Origin: G963665925 sp963665925
GTDB lineage: Bacteria; Bacillota; Clostridia; Peptostreptococcales; Acidaminobacteraceae
Assembly: GCA_963665925.1 (NCBI GenBank)
Contig: OY762511.1
Span: forward strand, 3,286,001-3,350,000
Direction: 5' to 3'
Length of the DNA: 64,000 nucleotides
How positions within the stretch are numbered: the stretch's first letter is position 1; each line of letters starts with the position of its first letter. Both the position numbers and the translations under genes were made by a program. The notes under the pieces were generated by a model. The model was not told the origin of the DNA and ran no database searches. It saw only the letters and a program-made list of their open reading frames with translations. Positions 44,643 through 54,930 of this stretch are shown here, one piece after another.

Positions 44643-46589
44643 ATGAAAATGACAAGAAAAGTCTGTCTGATGACGATCCTTGCCCTGCTGGTTGCATCTG
44701 CACTTGGTTTCGGCTATGCGGCCGATGATGCAGTGAAAATCACAATCATGCAGACTTCAGACATGCATGGACGAATCTATCCGCACGATTATGCAACAGA
44801 TTCAGCGGATACAGATGCTGGTTTTGCTAAAATCCAGACATTGGTGAACGAAAAGCGTGCTGAGAATCCTAACAATATTCTTATCGACAATGGCGACACT
44901 GTTCAAGATAACAGCGCTGAGCTTTTCAACGACCTGCCTGTTCACCCGATGGTGCAGGCGATGAATGAAATGGATTACGATATTTGGAATATCGGTAACC
45001 ATGAGTTCAACTTTGAGAAATCATTCCTGGACAGAAACATTGAAGCATTTGAGGGAACTGTACTTTCTGCAAATGTTTACAATGAAGGCACTGACACAAG
45101 ATGGCTTGACGCGTACAAAATTTTCGAATTTGACGGCGTCCGCGTAGCGGTTGTCGGTATGCTGCCTCCTAATGTTCCACTATGGGAAGCTTCTGCACCA
45201 AGTCACTTTGCGGGTCTTGAGTTCACGAGCACACTTGAGGAAACTGGCAAGGTTGTCGCAGAGCTTGAAGGCAAGTACGATGTTCTTGTTGGCGCTTACC
45301 ACGTTGGTCCTGATGGAGAGCATGGCTATGAAGGCGTTGAAGAAATCGCAAACGCTTATCCACAGTTCGATGTTATCTTTGCAGGCCATGCGCATTCAAA
45401 AATAACAGATGAAGTCAATGGCGTTAAAATCATTGAGCCAGGTGCATATGGCTGGGCACTGGCAACTGCAGACATTGAAGTCGTAAAATCAGCAGAAGGC
45501 TACGAAGTCGCTTCTGTAGAAATTGCAAATCTTGAAACAGCTGATGCTGTCGCAGATGCTGAAATCACAGAAACATTCTCTTTTGTGCATGAAGAATCTG
45601 TTGAAGACGCAAACACAATCGTTGGCGAGATCACTGCAGACTTTATTGAGCGTCCTGACTACATTACTGGCGGTGACGCAATTGAGACAATGCCGACTTC
45701 GCAAATTGAAGATACATCGGTAATCGATCTGATCAATGAAGTTCAAATGTTCTACACAGATGCAGACGTTTCTTCAGCCGCACTCTTCAATTTTGGTTCT
45801 AACCTGAAAGCGGGAGACTTCAAAAAGAAGGATGTTGCTTTCATTTACAAATATGCAAATACGCTTGTTGGCGTAAACATTACAGGAGAAAACCTGCTGA
45901 AGTACATGGAATGGTCAGCAAGCTACTACAATACATATGAAAGTGGCGACATGACAGTTTCATTCAATCCAGACATCAGAGGCTACAATTATGATATGTT
46001 CTCAGGTCTTACATATGAAATCGACATTACTGAGGACGCTGGAAACCGTGTGAAAAACGTACTGATAGACGGCAAGCCAATCAATACGGACAAGGTTTAT
46101 AAACTGGCTGTAAACAACTACCGTTTCGGTACCCTGATGGGTCTTGAGCTTGTGACAATGGATGACAAGTACTATGATTCATATGACCTGATGCAAGACA
46201 AGGGCCGTATTCGTGACCTGATTATCAAGTATACAGTTGAAGAAAAAGATGGTGTTCTTGCACCTGTCGTAGATAACAACTGGTCAATCACAGGCGTTGT
46301 ATTCAACGCGGCACTTCAGGAAAAGGTATTTGATCTGGTACGTTCAGGCGCAGTATCTATTCCTAGAAGTGAAGACGGCAGAACAGCAAATGTAAAGGCA
46401 CTCAACCTGAATGATCTTATTGAGTCAGGACTGATGTCAATGAGCAAATATACTGTAGTTTCAGGGGATATGCTTTGGAAGATTGCCAAGGTATATGGTA
46501 TGGCTTGGGAAGATCTAGCAAGTGTGAATGGACTTAGCAATCCAAATGCACTCTTCCCTGGACAAGAGCTGCTTGTTCCTGTACAGTAA
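44643..46589 (+). CDS. Secreted 5'-nucleotidase/UshA-like metallophosphatase with LysM domain
   Basis: 648-aa exported enzyme. The signal peptide ends near LGFGYAADD. The N-terminal metallophosphatase domain has QTSDMHGRIYP, IDNGDTVQDN, WNIGNHEFNF and FAGHAHSK, giving a two-metal site. The 5'-nucleotidase C-terminal domain follows at about 340-560 (FNFGSNLKAGDF, the substrate-binding half). A LysM peptidoglycan-binding motif (about 600-648, YTVVSGDMLWKIAKVYG) would hold it in the wall. Likely nucleotide salvage outside the cell. GGGGAGG decides for the ATG at 44643 over one 42 bp upstream. Confidence 0.92.
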   Translation: MKMTRKVCLMTILALLVASALGFGYAADDAVKITIMQTSDMHGRIYPHDYATDSADTDAGFAKIQTLVNEKRAENPNNILIDNGDTVQDNSAELFNDLPVHPMVQAMNEMDYDIWNIGNHEFNFEKSFLDRNIEAFEGTVLSANVYNEGTDTRWLDAYKIFEFDGVRVAVVGMLPPNVPLWEASAPSHFAGLEFTSTLEETGKVVAELEGKYDVLVGAYHVGPDGEHGYEGVEEIANAYPQFDVIFAGHAHSKITDEVNGVKIIEPGAYGWALATADIEVVKSAEGYEVASVEIANLETADAVADAEITETFSFVHEESVEDANTIVGEITADFIERPDYITGGDAIETMPTSQIEDTSVIDLINEVQMFYTDADVSSAALFNFGSNLKAGDFKKKDVAFIYKYANTLVGVNITGENLLKYMEWSASYYNTYESGDMTVSFNPDIRGYNYDMFSGLTYEIDITEDAGNRVKNVLIDGKPINTDKVYKLAVNNYRFGTLMGLELVTMDDKYYDSYDLMQDKGRIRDLIIKYTVEEKDGVLAPVVDNNWSITGVVFNAALQEKVFDLVRSGAVSIPRSEDGRTANVKALNLNDLIESGLMSMSKYTVVSGDMLWKIAKVYGMAWEDLASVNGLSNPNALFPGQELLVPVQ

Positions 46590-46638
46590 ATCAACTAGGA
46601 CAATTTTAGAGTTACACTAAATAGATTTTCACCTGCAC

Positions 46639-46713
46639 GGAGCCCTGTGTTCTATTGATACGATTGAAGCCTTTGTTTTCATTCTCACATCAATAGGGCA
46701 GGGGCTCTTTTGC
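46639..46713 (+). terminator. Terminator after the nucleotidase
   Basis: Long imperfect stem, GAGCCCTG...TATTGAT with ATCAATAGGG...GGGGCTC, ending in TTTTG. Confidence 0.65.
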
Positions 46714-46808
46714 ATGCGTGCCCAAATCCTTAAAATGTGATAGACTAATATGCGTGAATGGCGTGTGTTTTACGCTGTGAAAAAGATAAAGACTTATTGA
46801 GGTGAAAA

Positions 46809-48317
46809 ATGCTTTACGTAACGATACAAGGCTATGAAATGAAGCAGGATGTTGAGAACCTTCTGCACACATTCTATGATAGAAACGAGATTGTTTTCAT
46901 TCCTGAAAATCAGGAAGAGGAACTTGAAATTGAAGAACCCCGAATTGATATTCTGTCCATCAGTATTGATAAAGTCGATGGACGTTATGTCTATATGGTT
47001 GCATTTGCTGGTGACGCCGATCCTGGCGCGGAAATACCGTGGCTGTCAAAGTCTGATGAAATCATGCTGGACACGGAAAAAGCCATGTTGAAGAACTGCA
47101 AGCACGAAGTCAAGCTTGCCGTATATGACCTGATTAGTGAAGAGCGCAAGTCTTCAAGTCCTTGGGGCATACTGACAGGCATGCGTCCTGTAAAACTCGT
47201 TCACGACATGCTCGACAAAGGCTATTCCCCAGAAGTTGCAGGTCTTAAGCTCCGTGACCGTTACAGGGTTTCAAATATGAAAATTGAACTAGCGCTTCAA
47301 ATCGCCCTGACTGAGCGTCCCTTTATTGAAAATGCCAAAACGGATCCGTTGAGCCTCTATATCTGCATTCCCTTCTGTCCGACGCGGTGCGTATACTGTT
47401 CTTTCCCATCCAATGCCATGGGTCAAAAGGGACACCTGGTTGAACCGTATTTGAAGGCTCTCTTCAGAGAAATTGAGGCGGTTGCTGAAATGATCCGTGC
47501 GAGCGGACAACAAATTGACTGTGTATATATTGGCGGTGGGACCCCGACTGCCCTCAGCGAAGAAGACTTTGAGCGTCTACTGGGGCACATTGAGCAGCAT
47601 GTCAATACGCAGAACCTGATAGAATATACCGTAGAAGCCGGCAGACCAGATTCGATTTCTGAAAGAAAGCTCCAACTGATGAAGGACCACCATGTCGATA
47701 GAATCTGCATCAATCCGCAAACTATGAACGATGAGACCTTTAAAGTTATTGGCAGAAATCACGATGCAAAAGCGGTAGAGGAAGTTTATGCCCTTGCAAA
47801 ATCCATTGGGTTCAAAACAGTGAACATGGATCTGATTGTGGGTCTTCCTGGGGAAGACATGCGGTCAATTGAGTCGACAATGGAACATATAAAGCGGTTT
47901 GATCCTGAAAATGTCACACTCCATACCCTTTCCGTAAAGCGTGCGTCAGAACTGAGTGCGCATCGCAGCAGCTACAGGCTGAATGAAGAAGACCTGACAG
48001 TTCGTATGATGGACGAAGCAATGGGGACCTTATACGGCATGGACATGCAGCCTTATTACATGTACAGGCAAAAGCGCATACTGGCAAATCTGGAGAACGT
48101 CGGATTTTGCAAAGAGGGTCATGAGTCGGTTTACAATATTCGAATCATGGAGGAACGTCATCCTATTGTTGCCCTAGGGGCAGGTGCATCGTCAAAGCTT
48201 ATTGATCCCGAGACGCAGAAATTTGAAAGACAGTCCAATTCAAAAGGCGTGGAGGATTATGTAGAGCGAGTTGAGGAAATGATTGAAAGAAAGCGCGACT
48301 ATTTTAAAAACGTATAG
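46809..48317 (+). CDS. hemZ: Coproporphyrinogen dehydrogenase HemZ
   Basis: 502-aa radical SAM enzyme of the HemN/HemZ family. The SAM cluster motif C190-x3-C194-x2-C197 (CPTRCVYC) lies after a 180-residue N-terminal domain typical of HemZ, followed by CVYIGGGTPTAL and the C-terminal KEGHESVYNI region. In anaerobes it is named oxygen-independent coproporphyrinogen oxidase, but many relatives are haem chaperones or have other roles, so the exact reaction is uncertain. No other haem genes are near; the MBL-hemZ-hisS order is usual. Confidence 0.9.
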   Translation: MLYVTIQGYEMKQDVENLLHTFYDRNEIVFIPENQEEELEIEEPRIDILSISIDKVDGRYVYMVAFAGDADPGAEIPWLSKSDEIMLDTEKAMLKNCKHEVKLAVYDLISEERKSSSPWGILTGMRPVKLVHDMLDKGYSPEVAGLKLRDRYRVSNMKIELALQIALTERPFIENAKTDPLSLYICIPFCPTRCVYCSFPSNAMGQKGHLVEPYLKALFREIEAVAEMIRASGQQIDCVYIGGGTPTALSEEDFERLLGHIEQHVNTQNLIEYTVEAGRPDSISERKLQLMKDHHVDRICINPQTMNDETFKVIGRNHDAKAVEEVYALAKSIGFKTVNMDLIVGLPGEDMRSIESTMEHIKRFDPENVTLHTLSVKRASELSAHRSSYRLNEEDLTVRMMDEAMGTLYGMDMQPYYMYRQKRILANLENVGFCKEGHESVYNIRIMEERHPIVALGAGASSKLIDPETQKFERQSNSKGVEDYVERVEEMIERKRDYFKNV

Positions 48318-48339
48318 GATATATTTGCCCCCAGTGCGG

Positions 48340-48368
48340 TTGACAGCTTGATATCGTTGATTTATAAT
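48340..48368 (+). promoter_or_regulatory. Consensus promoter of the hisS-aspS leader
   Basis: TTGACA (48340-48345), 17-bp spacer, TATAAT (48363-48368): both boxes perfect. It directly precedes the T-box leader. Confidence 0.85.
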
Positions 48369-48379
48369 AAGGTCAATTG

Positions 48380-48602
48380 AATACAGATGCGCGAGAATGA
48401 GTAGTGCATGTCGTATCAATAGCGAGTGGGGACGGTGGAAGCCCATGATTAAGACAGCATGAATGACAGCTCGGTTAAGATTGCAGTCTGTGTGTTTAGA
48501 GTGGGTTCATTTGAACCAACTAGGGTGGCACCGCGGGAAAAGATTATGTCCCGTCCCTATGTATTGCGCGTATGTCGCAAGTAGAGGGACGGGTTTTTTA
48601 TT
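48380..48602 (+). ncRNA. T-box riboswitch for hisS
   Basis: The T-box core AACTAGGGTGGCACCGCGG is at 48517-48535. Stem I signs include GAATGAGTAGTG and GGTGGAAGC. The terminator is CCCGTCCCT (48550-48558) with AGGGACGGG (48585-48593) and six T; the T-box core provides the competing antiterminator. The gene controlled is hisS, so a His codon is expected as specifier. CAT occurs at 48444-48446 and 48458-48460 in the 3' half of stem I; the sequence alone does not tell me which is in the specifier loop. Confidence 0.93.
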
Positions 48603-48756
48603 GTCCATGAAGTGTTATATTCCTAACAAATAGGATGTTTAACTTCAAAAGAACCGCCGGGTCACCGTATAGGAATAAGTTAGGTAGTCTGTTTGAATTT
48701 AAAGAAATGCGTTCAGTCAGACTTGCATAAATTCTAAGATAAGGAGGCGTATGAAG

Positions 48757-50091
48757 ATGAATAAACCAAGAGGAACCCAAGACATTCTGCCATCGGAGGT
48801 GCACAAGTGGCATCACGTTGAGAGCACTTTCAGAGATGTGTGCAGAAGATTTGGCTACAAGGAAATTCGCACGCCGTTGTTTGAGTATACAAACCTTTTC
48901 AAAAGAGGTGTAGGGGAAACAACAGACGTAGTAAGCAAAGAAATGTACACCGTTTTCAACTCGAGAGAGTACACGAATTACATTGCAAAGCGTGAACTGA
49001 TGGATGCGCCGCCCCTGGATGTCATGAAGGACTTCATGAATGACAAGAATGGTATGACGCTGAAGCCAGAGGGCACTGCACCTGTTGCAAGATCATTTGT
49101 TGAGAATAAAATGTACGCTGATTCTCAGCCGACAAAAATGTACTATGTAACTGCATGTTCGCGTCATGAAAGACCACAGGCAGGCAGACTGAGACAATTC
49201 CACCAGTTTGGCGTTGAAATTTTCAGTGCCTATGGTGCGTCGGCAGATGCTGAGTCAATTGCGGTGGCAGATACATTCATGCGTGAGCTGGGACTTACAA
49301 ATATTGAGCTGAACATCAACAGTGTTGGATGTCCAGAGTGTCGTCCTAAGTACCACGAAATTCTTAAGTCATTCCTTTCAAGCAAGCTGGACAAGCTTTG
49401 TGAAACTTGCCAGGAACGTTATGAAAAGAATCCGCTGCGTATTCTTGACTGCAAGAATCCATCATGCCAGGCTGAACTTGTTGAAGCACCTGTTATGCTG
49501 GATCACCTGTGTGACGACTGTGAAGACCACTTTGGCAAGCTGAAGACATACCTTGAAGCAATGGGTGTCGAATATGTCATTGACCCAAAAATCGTACGTG
49601 GACTGGATTACTATACAAAAACTGCATTTGAGTTCATTTCAGGTGAAATTGGTGCACAAAGCACAGTTTGCGGCGGTGGACGTTACAACAAGCTGGTTGC
49701 TGAAATCGGTGGACCTGAAACACCAGGTGTTGGTTTTGGTATGGGTATTGAGCGTCTGATCATGACGCTTGAAGCGAACGGGATTGAATTCCCTGCACCT
49801 GCAACACCAGACCTATTCATTGTTGCAATGGGAGAAGAAGCACTCGCGCCAGCAGTAGGTCTGACACAAAAGCTTAGACTAAAGGGCATTAGCGCTGATA
49901 CAGACCATATGGGTAGAAGTATGAAGGCACAGATGAAATTCGCTGACAAGATGAATGCCACGCATACGGTTGTACTTGGGTCGAATGAAATCGATCAGGG
50001 TAAGGCACAGATCAAAAACATGGAATCAGGTGAGCAAACTGAAGTTTCCATTACAGATATAGACAGTATTGTTGCGATTATAAAAGGCTAA
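48757..50091 (+). CDS. hisS: Histidyl-tRNA synthetase
   Basis: Class II aminoacyl-tRNA synthetase, 444 aa. Motif 1 region, motif 2 (YYVTACSRHERPQAGRLRQFHQFGVE), the HisA box RGLDYYTKTAFEF and motif 3 GFGMGIERL are complete, with a C-terminal anticodon-binding domain. A Cys-rich insert at about 190-265 (CPECRPK, CETC, CKNPSC, CDDC) looks like a zinc-binding element. Two ATGs, 48751 and 48757, are possible; the second is 9 nt from GGAGG. Followed by aspS. Confidence 0.96.
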   Translation: MNKPRGTQDILPSEVHKWHHVESTFRDVCRRFGYKEIRTPLFEYTNLFKRGVGETTDVVSKEMYTVFNSREYTNYIAKRELMDAPPLDVMKDFMNDKNGMTLKPEGTAPVARSFVENKMYADSQPTKMYYVTACSRHERPQAGRLRQFHQFGVEIFSAYGASADAESIAVADTFMRELGLTNIELNINSVGCPECRPKYHEILKSFLSSKLDKLCETCQERYEKNPLRILDCKNPSCQAELVEAPVMLDHLCDDCEDHFGKLKTYLEAMGVEYVIDPKIVRGLDYYTKTAFEFISGEIGAQSTVCGGGRYNKLVAEIGGPETPGVGFGMGIERLIMTLEANGIEFPAPATPDLFIVAMGEEALAPAVGLTQKLRLKGISADTDHMGRSMKAQMKFADKMNATHTVVLGSNEIDQGKAQIKNMESGEQTEVSITDIDSIVAIIKG

Positions 50092-50142
50092 CGCACAAAA
50101 GAACAAGAAAAGAATTGCATCATATTTTGAGGAGAGTGTATT

Positions 50143-51930
50143 ATGGCTGAACTGCTAAAAGGAACAAAACGGACGCATTACTGCGGCCATCTGCGTGAAG
50201 AGCACATTGGGCAGACGGTTACCCTGATGGGCTGGGTACAGAAGAAAAGAAATCTTGGCGCACTGGTATTCGTGGACCTGAGAGACCGCGAAGGTGTTGC
50301 TCAAATCATGTTCGATCCAGATTTGTCAAAAGAGGCTTTTGACAAGGCTGAAAAAACACGTGGCGAGTTCGTGCTTGCTGTTACTGGCGAAGTAAGAAAA
50401 CGTGAAAGTATTAATGAAAATATTCCAACAGGTCATGTGGAAGTTTATGCAAAAGAGTTGAAGGTTATTTCAGAAGCAGAAGTACCGCCAATTCATGTTA
50501 CAGATGAAGACAAGGCTGGAGAACAGCTTCGCCTGAAATACCGATATTTGGACCTGAGAAAGCCAAAGATGCAGAAACGTCTGCGTTTCAGATATCAGGT
50601 TTCAAAAATCATCCGTGACTTCCTGGACGAGGAAGGCTTTATCGATCTGGAGACGCCAGTACTGACTAAGCCAACACCGGAGGGTGCACGTGATTATCTG
50701 GTACCGTCTCGTGTTCAGCAAGGTAAGTTTTTCGCACTGCCACAGTCACCACAGCTTTTCAAGCAGCTGTTTATGGTTTCTGGCTTCGACAAGTACTTCC
50801 AAATTGTAAAGTGCTTTAGAGACGAAGACCTGCGTGCAGACCGTCAGCCTGAGTTCACACAGGTCGATATTGAAATGTCATTCGTAGAGGAAGAAGACGT
50901 TCTGGAAATGAATGAGCGCCTAATTCAGCGTGTATTCAAAGATTCGCTGGGTGTCGATGTGCAGCTGCCGCTTCCAAGAATGCCTTACAAAGAAGCCATG
51001 GAGCGCTTTGGTTCTGACAAGCCGGACACACGTTTTGGTTTTGAGCTGAAATCGCTTGACGATATTCTAGCAAATGCCGAATTCAAGGTGTTCAGCGATA
51101 CAATCAAGTCTGGCGGCATGGTTAAGGCAATCAATGCTGAAGGCAAGGCAGACGACGTTTCGAAAAAGAAAATTAAAAATCTTGAAAAGTTTGTTAAAAC
51201 ATATGGCGCCAAAGGTCTTGCATGGATCAAGGTGACTGAAGAAGGCGTTGAGTCTCCAATCGAGAAATTCCTTTCTGAAGATGAACTGAAGGGTATTCTT
51301 GAGACAATGGAAGCTAAAGCCGGCGACATGATCTTCATTGTTGCAGACAAGGCGAGAGTGGTATATGATTCACTTGGAGCACTTCGTGTTGAGCTTGCAA
51401 AGCAGTTTGAAATGCTGGATGACAGTCAATTTAACCTTCTTTGGGTTACAGAGTTCCCACTCTTTGAATACGACGAGGACGCTGGCAGATACTTTGCAAT
51501 GCACCACCCATTCACATCTCCTATGGATGAGGATATTGACAAGGTGGAGAATGATCCTGGAAACGCACGTGCAAAAGCATATGACATCGTACTCAATGGT
51601 GTTGAGCTTGGCGGCGGTTCGATTCGTATACACGATGCGCATCTTCAAAAGAAAATGTTCAAGGCGCTTGGACTTTCTGAAGAAGAAACAAATGAGAAGT
51701 TCGGCTTCCTGCTTGAAGCATTCAAGTATGGCACACCGCCGCATGGTGGCGTGGCATTTGGTCTGGACAGATTTGTAATGCTTCTTATAGGTGCTGAGAA
51801 CATTCGTGAAGTTATTGCATTCCCTAAGACTCAAGACGCGAAATGTCTTCTGACAGATGCGCCTTCTGAAGCGGATGCAAACCAACTGGTTGAACTTGGA
51901 ATTGAATTGGTGGCGAGCGAGAATGAATAG
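50143..51930 (+). CDS. aspS: Aspartyl-tRNA synthetase
   Basis: 595-aa class II enzyme of bacterial type: N-terminal OB-fold (VTLMGWVQKKRNLGALVFVDLRDREG), catalytic core with motif 2 (FQIVKCFRDEDLRADRQPEFTQVDIE), GAD insertion domain (about 290-410), and motif 3 GVAFGLDRFVMLL. It shares its transcript with hisS and overlaps the next gene. Whether it is discriminating is not decided here; no gatCAB genes are in the window. Confidence 0.96.
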   Translation: MAELLKGTKRTHYCGHLREEHIGQTVTLMGWVQKKRNLGALVFVDLRDREGVAQIMFDPDLSKEAFDKAEKTRGEFVLAVTGEVRKRESINENIPTGHVEVYAKELKVISEAEVPPIHVTDEDKAGEQLRLKYRYLDLRKPKMQKRLRFRYQVSKIIRDFLDEEGFIDLETPVLTKPTPEGARDYLVPSRVQQGKFFALPQSPQLFKQLFMVSGFDKYFQIVKCFRDEDLRADRQPEFTQVDIEMSFVEEEDVLEMNERLIQRVFKDSLGVDVQLPLPRMPYKEAMERFGSDKPDTRFGFELKSLDDILANAEFKVFSDTIKSGGMVKAINAEGKADDVSKKKIKNLEKFVKTYGAKGLAWIKVTEEGVESPIEKFLSEDELKGILETMEAKAGDMIFIVADKARVVYDSLGALRVELAKQFEMLDDSQFNLLWVTEFPLFEYDEDAGRYFAMHHPFTSPMDEDIDKVENDPGNARAKAYDIVLNGVELGGGSIRIHDAHLQKKMFKALGLSEEETNEKFGFLLEAFKYGTPPHGGVAFGLDRFVMLLIGAENIREVIAFPKTQDAKCLLTDAPSEADANQLVELGIELVASENE

Positions 51931-52408
51931 AAGTGGTATTGTCACAGAGTTAAAAGGCGACCGTGCTGCAGTAAGGCTCCTAAAGCATACAGCTTGTGGA
52001 GACTGTGGCGCATGTCATCTGGGTGACGACAGCAAGCACATTACAATTGAATGTGCAAATGATGCAGATGCAAAAATAGGTGAAATTGTGGAAATTGATC
52101 TTGAATCGCCAAATGTCCTTGGTGCGGCATTCATCATGTACATGATTCCCCTTGCAGCCCTGTTGATTGGCGTTGTAGGCACATCTGTGGTATTTAACAT
52201 GCTTGCGGCAGCAGGCGTCGTTGAATCTGCTGCATATAAGGAAATCGTCGGTTCTGCAATCGGTGTTGCACTTATGGCAGCAAGCTATTTCATCATCAAA
52301 GGAAAAGAAGATAAATTTTCTTCAAGTCAAAAGTATTTGTCAAGAATTACTAAAGTTAAGCGTACGCAGTTGCAGATTCTATCAACTGACAGTACAATAG
52401 AAGAATAG
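51923..52408 (+). CDS. SoxR-reducing/RseC family protein
   Basis: 161-aa membrane protein of the RseC family. N-terminal Cys-rich part CGDCGACHLG (about 18-27) after KHTA, a small beta domain, and two transmembrane helices (about 72-92 and 110-128). RseC proteins take part in redox control (SoxR reduction) or sigma-E control in proteobacteria; in clostridia the role is unclear. The ATG at 51923 overlaps the aspS stop by 8 bp and has GGCGAG upstream, so it is translationally coupled to aspS. Confidence 0.85.
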   Translation: MNRSGIVTELKGDRAAVRLLKHTACGDCGACHLGDDSKHITIECANDADAKIGEIVEIDLESPNVLGAAFIMYMIPLAALLIGVVGTSVVFNMLAAAGVVESAAYKEIVGSAIGVALMAASYFIIKGKEDKFSSSQKYLSRITKVKRTQLQILSTDSTIEE

Positions 52409-52418
52409 CAACACAATC

Positions 52419-52451
52419 TTGGTGGGCCGCTTGATTAAGTTGGCCCACCTA
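52419..52451 (+). terminator. Hairpin after the RseC-like gene
   Basis: GGTGGGCC (52421-52428) with GGCCCACC (52442-52449). No T-run follows, so termination is uncertain. Confidence 0.45.
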
Positions 52452-52602
52452 AGTATAGGGATTAGTTATAGTTGAACGATACATATAATAATACTCAATA
52501 ACGTTCGCATTTAGACTGAAACTAATTCATAATTGATTTGTGGACTGCTCACATATGTGCAGTCGCAACTCGACATCGTTAGGTATAAAGGGAGGAGAAC
52601 CG

Positions 52603-53832
52603 ATGATTTGTAAAGAGTTACATACTTGTGATCCAGAGGTTTTCGGCGCTATAGAGAAAGAAGCTGAAAGACAAAAGAATGGTATTGAGCTGATTGCCTC
52701 AGAGAACTCTGTATCACCAGCGGTTATGCAAGCCATGGGCAGCGTTATGACAAACAAATACGCTGAAGGCTATCCAGGCAAGCGTTACTACGGTGGCTGT
52801 GAATGTGTCGACGTAGTAGAAGTTCTGGCTATTGAAAGACTGAAGAAACTATTTGGTGCAGATCATGCAAATGTACAGCCGCACTCTGGTGCCAATGCAA
52901 ATATTGCTGTATACTTCGCACTGCTAGAGCCAGGAGATACGGTTCTTGGTATGGACCTGAGCCACGGCGGTCACCTGACGCATGGTTCACCTGTTAACAT
53001 GTCCGGTGTTTACTTCAACTTTGTTGCATACGGCGTTAGCAAAGAAACTGAGACAATTGACTATGATGCACTTCGTGAAAAGGCTCTGGAAGCGAAGCCT
53101 AAGATGATTGTATCTGGTGCTTCTGCATATCCTCGTAAAATCGATTTCAAGAGAATCCGTGAAATCTGTGATGAGGTTGGCGCATACATGATGGTTGATA
53201 TGGCACATATCGCGGGTCTTGTTGCTGCAGGACTTCACGAGAACCCATGTGATTATGCTGATGTTGTGACATCGACTACGCACAAAACGCTTCGTGGCCC
53301 TAGAGGCGGGATCATTCTTTGCAAGCAAGAATATGCGAAGAAAATTGATAAAGCCATTTTCCCTGGTATCCAAGGTGGTCCACTGATGCATGTGATCGCT
53401 GCAAAAGCGGTTTCATTCAAGGAAGCTCTTACTGACGAGTTCAAGACTTATCAGGAAAAGGTTGTTGAAAACTGTGACGCTATGGCAAACGCCATGACTG
53501 CACGTGACTTCAAACTGGTTTCAGGCGGTACTGACAATCACCTGTTCCTTGTTGACCTGAGAAACAAAGGTCTTACTGGCAAAAAAGCTGAAGCTATGCT
53601 GGGTGAAGTCAATATTACTGTGAACAAGAACACAGTACCTTTTGAGACTGAAAGTCCATTTGTAACTAGTGGTGTACGTATTGGTACTGCTGCTGTCACA
53701 ACACGTGAAATGGGCAAGGAACAAATGGTTGAAATCGCAAATATCATTGCAGATACGCTTGAAGAGAAGGCTTCTATTGAAAGTCTGAAAGCACGTGTCA
53801 GCGCACTTTGTGATGCGTTCCCACTTTACTAA
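52603..53832 (+). CDS. glyA: Serine hydroxymethyltransferase
   Basis: PLP enzyme that interconverts serine and glycine while loading one-carbon units on tetrahydrofolate. 409 aa, normal. The PLP Lys is K228 in TSTTHKTLRGPRGG; IELIASENSVSP, YAEGYPGKRYYGG and MVDMAHIAGL are intact. A start 63 bp upstream exists, but GGAGGAG lies just before the ATG at 52603. Single gene with a terminator. Confidence 0.97.
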   Translation: MICKELHTCDPEVFGAIEKEAERQKNGIELIASENSVSPAVMQAMGSVMTNKYAEGYPGKRYYGGCECVDVVEVLAIERLKKLFGADHANVQPHSGANANIAVYFALLEPGDTVLGMDLSHGGHLTHGSPVNMSGVYFNFVAYGVSKETETIDYDALREKALEAKPKMIVSGASAYPRKIDFKRIREICDEVGAYMMVDMAHIAGLVAAGLHENPCDYADVVTSTTHKTLRGPRGGIILCKQEYAKKIDKAIFPGIQGGPLMHVIAAKAVSFKEALTDEFKTYQEKVVENCDAMANAMTARDFKLVSGGTDNHLFLVDLRNKGLTGKKAEAMLGEVNITVNKNTVPFETESPFVTSGVRIGTAAVTTREMGKEQMVEIANIIADTLEEKASIESLKARVSALCDAFPLY

Positions 53833-53862
53833 TAAGATCATTCTTTATTGAGAAGAATAACA

Positions 53863-53902
53863 AGCACCCTCAAATACCTAGCCGTATTTGAGGGTGTTTT
53901 AC
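53863..53902 (+). terminator. Terminator after glyA
   Basis: CACCCTCAAATAC (53865-53877) with GTATTTGAGGGTG (53884-53896), then TTTTAC. Confidence 0.8.
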
Positions 53903-53980
53903 ATTGTCATTTGGTTTAAATCCCTGATTTTGGGGGATAATTGAAAGAAAAGAACAAATGACTTACAGGGGGAAAACTGA

Positions 53981-54844
53981 ATGCGGTCATACAATGCATT
54001 TCATAAAGAAATTCAGAAATACTGGATGCAAGATGCACCAGAAAAGGTACTAGAAGCATTAAAAACAGGTCTTTCCATGTATTCCAAGCATCAGGAAGAG
54101 CTTATGTTCGAGGGCATTATGGCCTGCATAGAGCTTGGACTTGAGGACGAAAGTCTTGATCTTATGCGAAACGCTGACACAAGGGGCTTTTGGTATCCGT
54201 ATGAGGTTTTTCCAGAAGAAAAGGCATACCAGCCCTTTATACAAAAATGGACTGCCAAAAGAACAGTGACAGCAACACAGGTCTTGCAAGTGGGACACGA
54301 AACCGAACGGCATTCAGAGCCGAATTTTCTAGCGCTCCATGGATGGGGAGAGGACCTGCATCTGTTCAGGCGTTATTTTAACTCCAGTGAATTTGAACGC
54401 AGGGGAAAAATACATTACCTTCAGTCCAGCCAGCAAATCGGGAGCATACAGTATGTATGGAACGATCATAAGCGTGCCGAAAAAGATATACGCCACTATT
54501 TATGCAGTACATTCGGGGCCCTCAAAATACATGCCATTGGCGGATTTTCACAGGGTGGATACCTGGCGCTTGATATGGTTCTGAATGGGGTTGTAGAAGT
54601 AAAAAAGCTAGTTCTTGTATGTCCTGAGCCTGAGGACTATGCACTTGAGAATATTCGACTGCTTGCTGAGCGTGGTGTCAAGGTGCTTTTGATTACAGGA
54701 ACGGAAGATTCAGAATATCCACGTCACGAAAAACTCCATGATTTGATGCGCCGTGCAGAGGTCAATGTGCGATATGAGGTTGTAGAGGGCATGAAACACT
54801 GGATGCCAGATGATATTTCACTACGTCTGGATGCATTTTTGTAA
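53981..54844 (+). CDS. Alpha/beta hydrolase (carboxylesterase/phospholipase-like)
   Basis: 287-aa protein. An N-terminal helical part (about 1-90, TPR-like in look: EKVLEALKTGLSMYSKHQEELMFEGIMACIELGL) precedes an alpha/beta hydrolase domain. LHGWGED forms the oxyanion region, the nucleophile is Ser in GGFSQGGYLAL, the acid Asp is likely in TGTEDSEYP, and the His in GMKHWMP. The same helical-plus-hydrolase layout occurs in YtpA-like Firmicute proteins. Substrate unknown. Followed by the promoter of the met operon. Confidence 0.82.
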   Translation: MRSYNAFHKEIQKYWMQDAPEKVLEALKTGLSMYSKHQEELMFEGIMACIELGLEDESLDLMRNADTRGFWYPYEVFPEEKAYQPFIQKWTAKRTVTATQVLQVGHETERHSEPNFLALHGWGEDLHLFRRYFNSSEFERRGKIHYLQSSQQIGSIQYVWNDHKRAEKDIRHYLCSTFGALKIHAIGGFSQGGYLALDMVLNGVVEVKKLVLVCPEPEDYALENIRLLAERGVKVLLITGTEDSEYPRHEKLHDLMRRAEVNVRYEVVEGMKHWMPDDISLRLDAFL

Positions 54845-54930
54845 AAGTGTAACAATGCAATTTTCATGTGTGATTTTTGGGCTGCAGGCAGGATTTGTGC
54901 GTGAAAAATCAAAAAACTTCGAAAAATGGA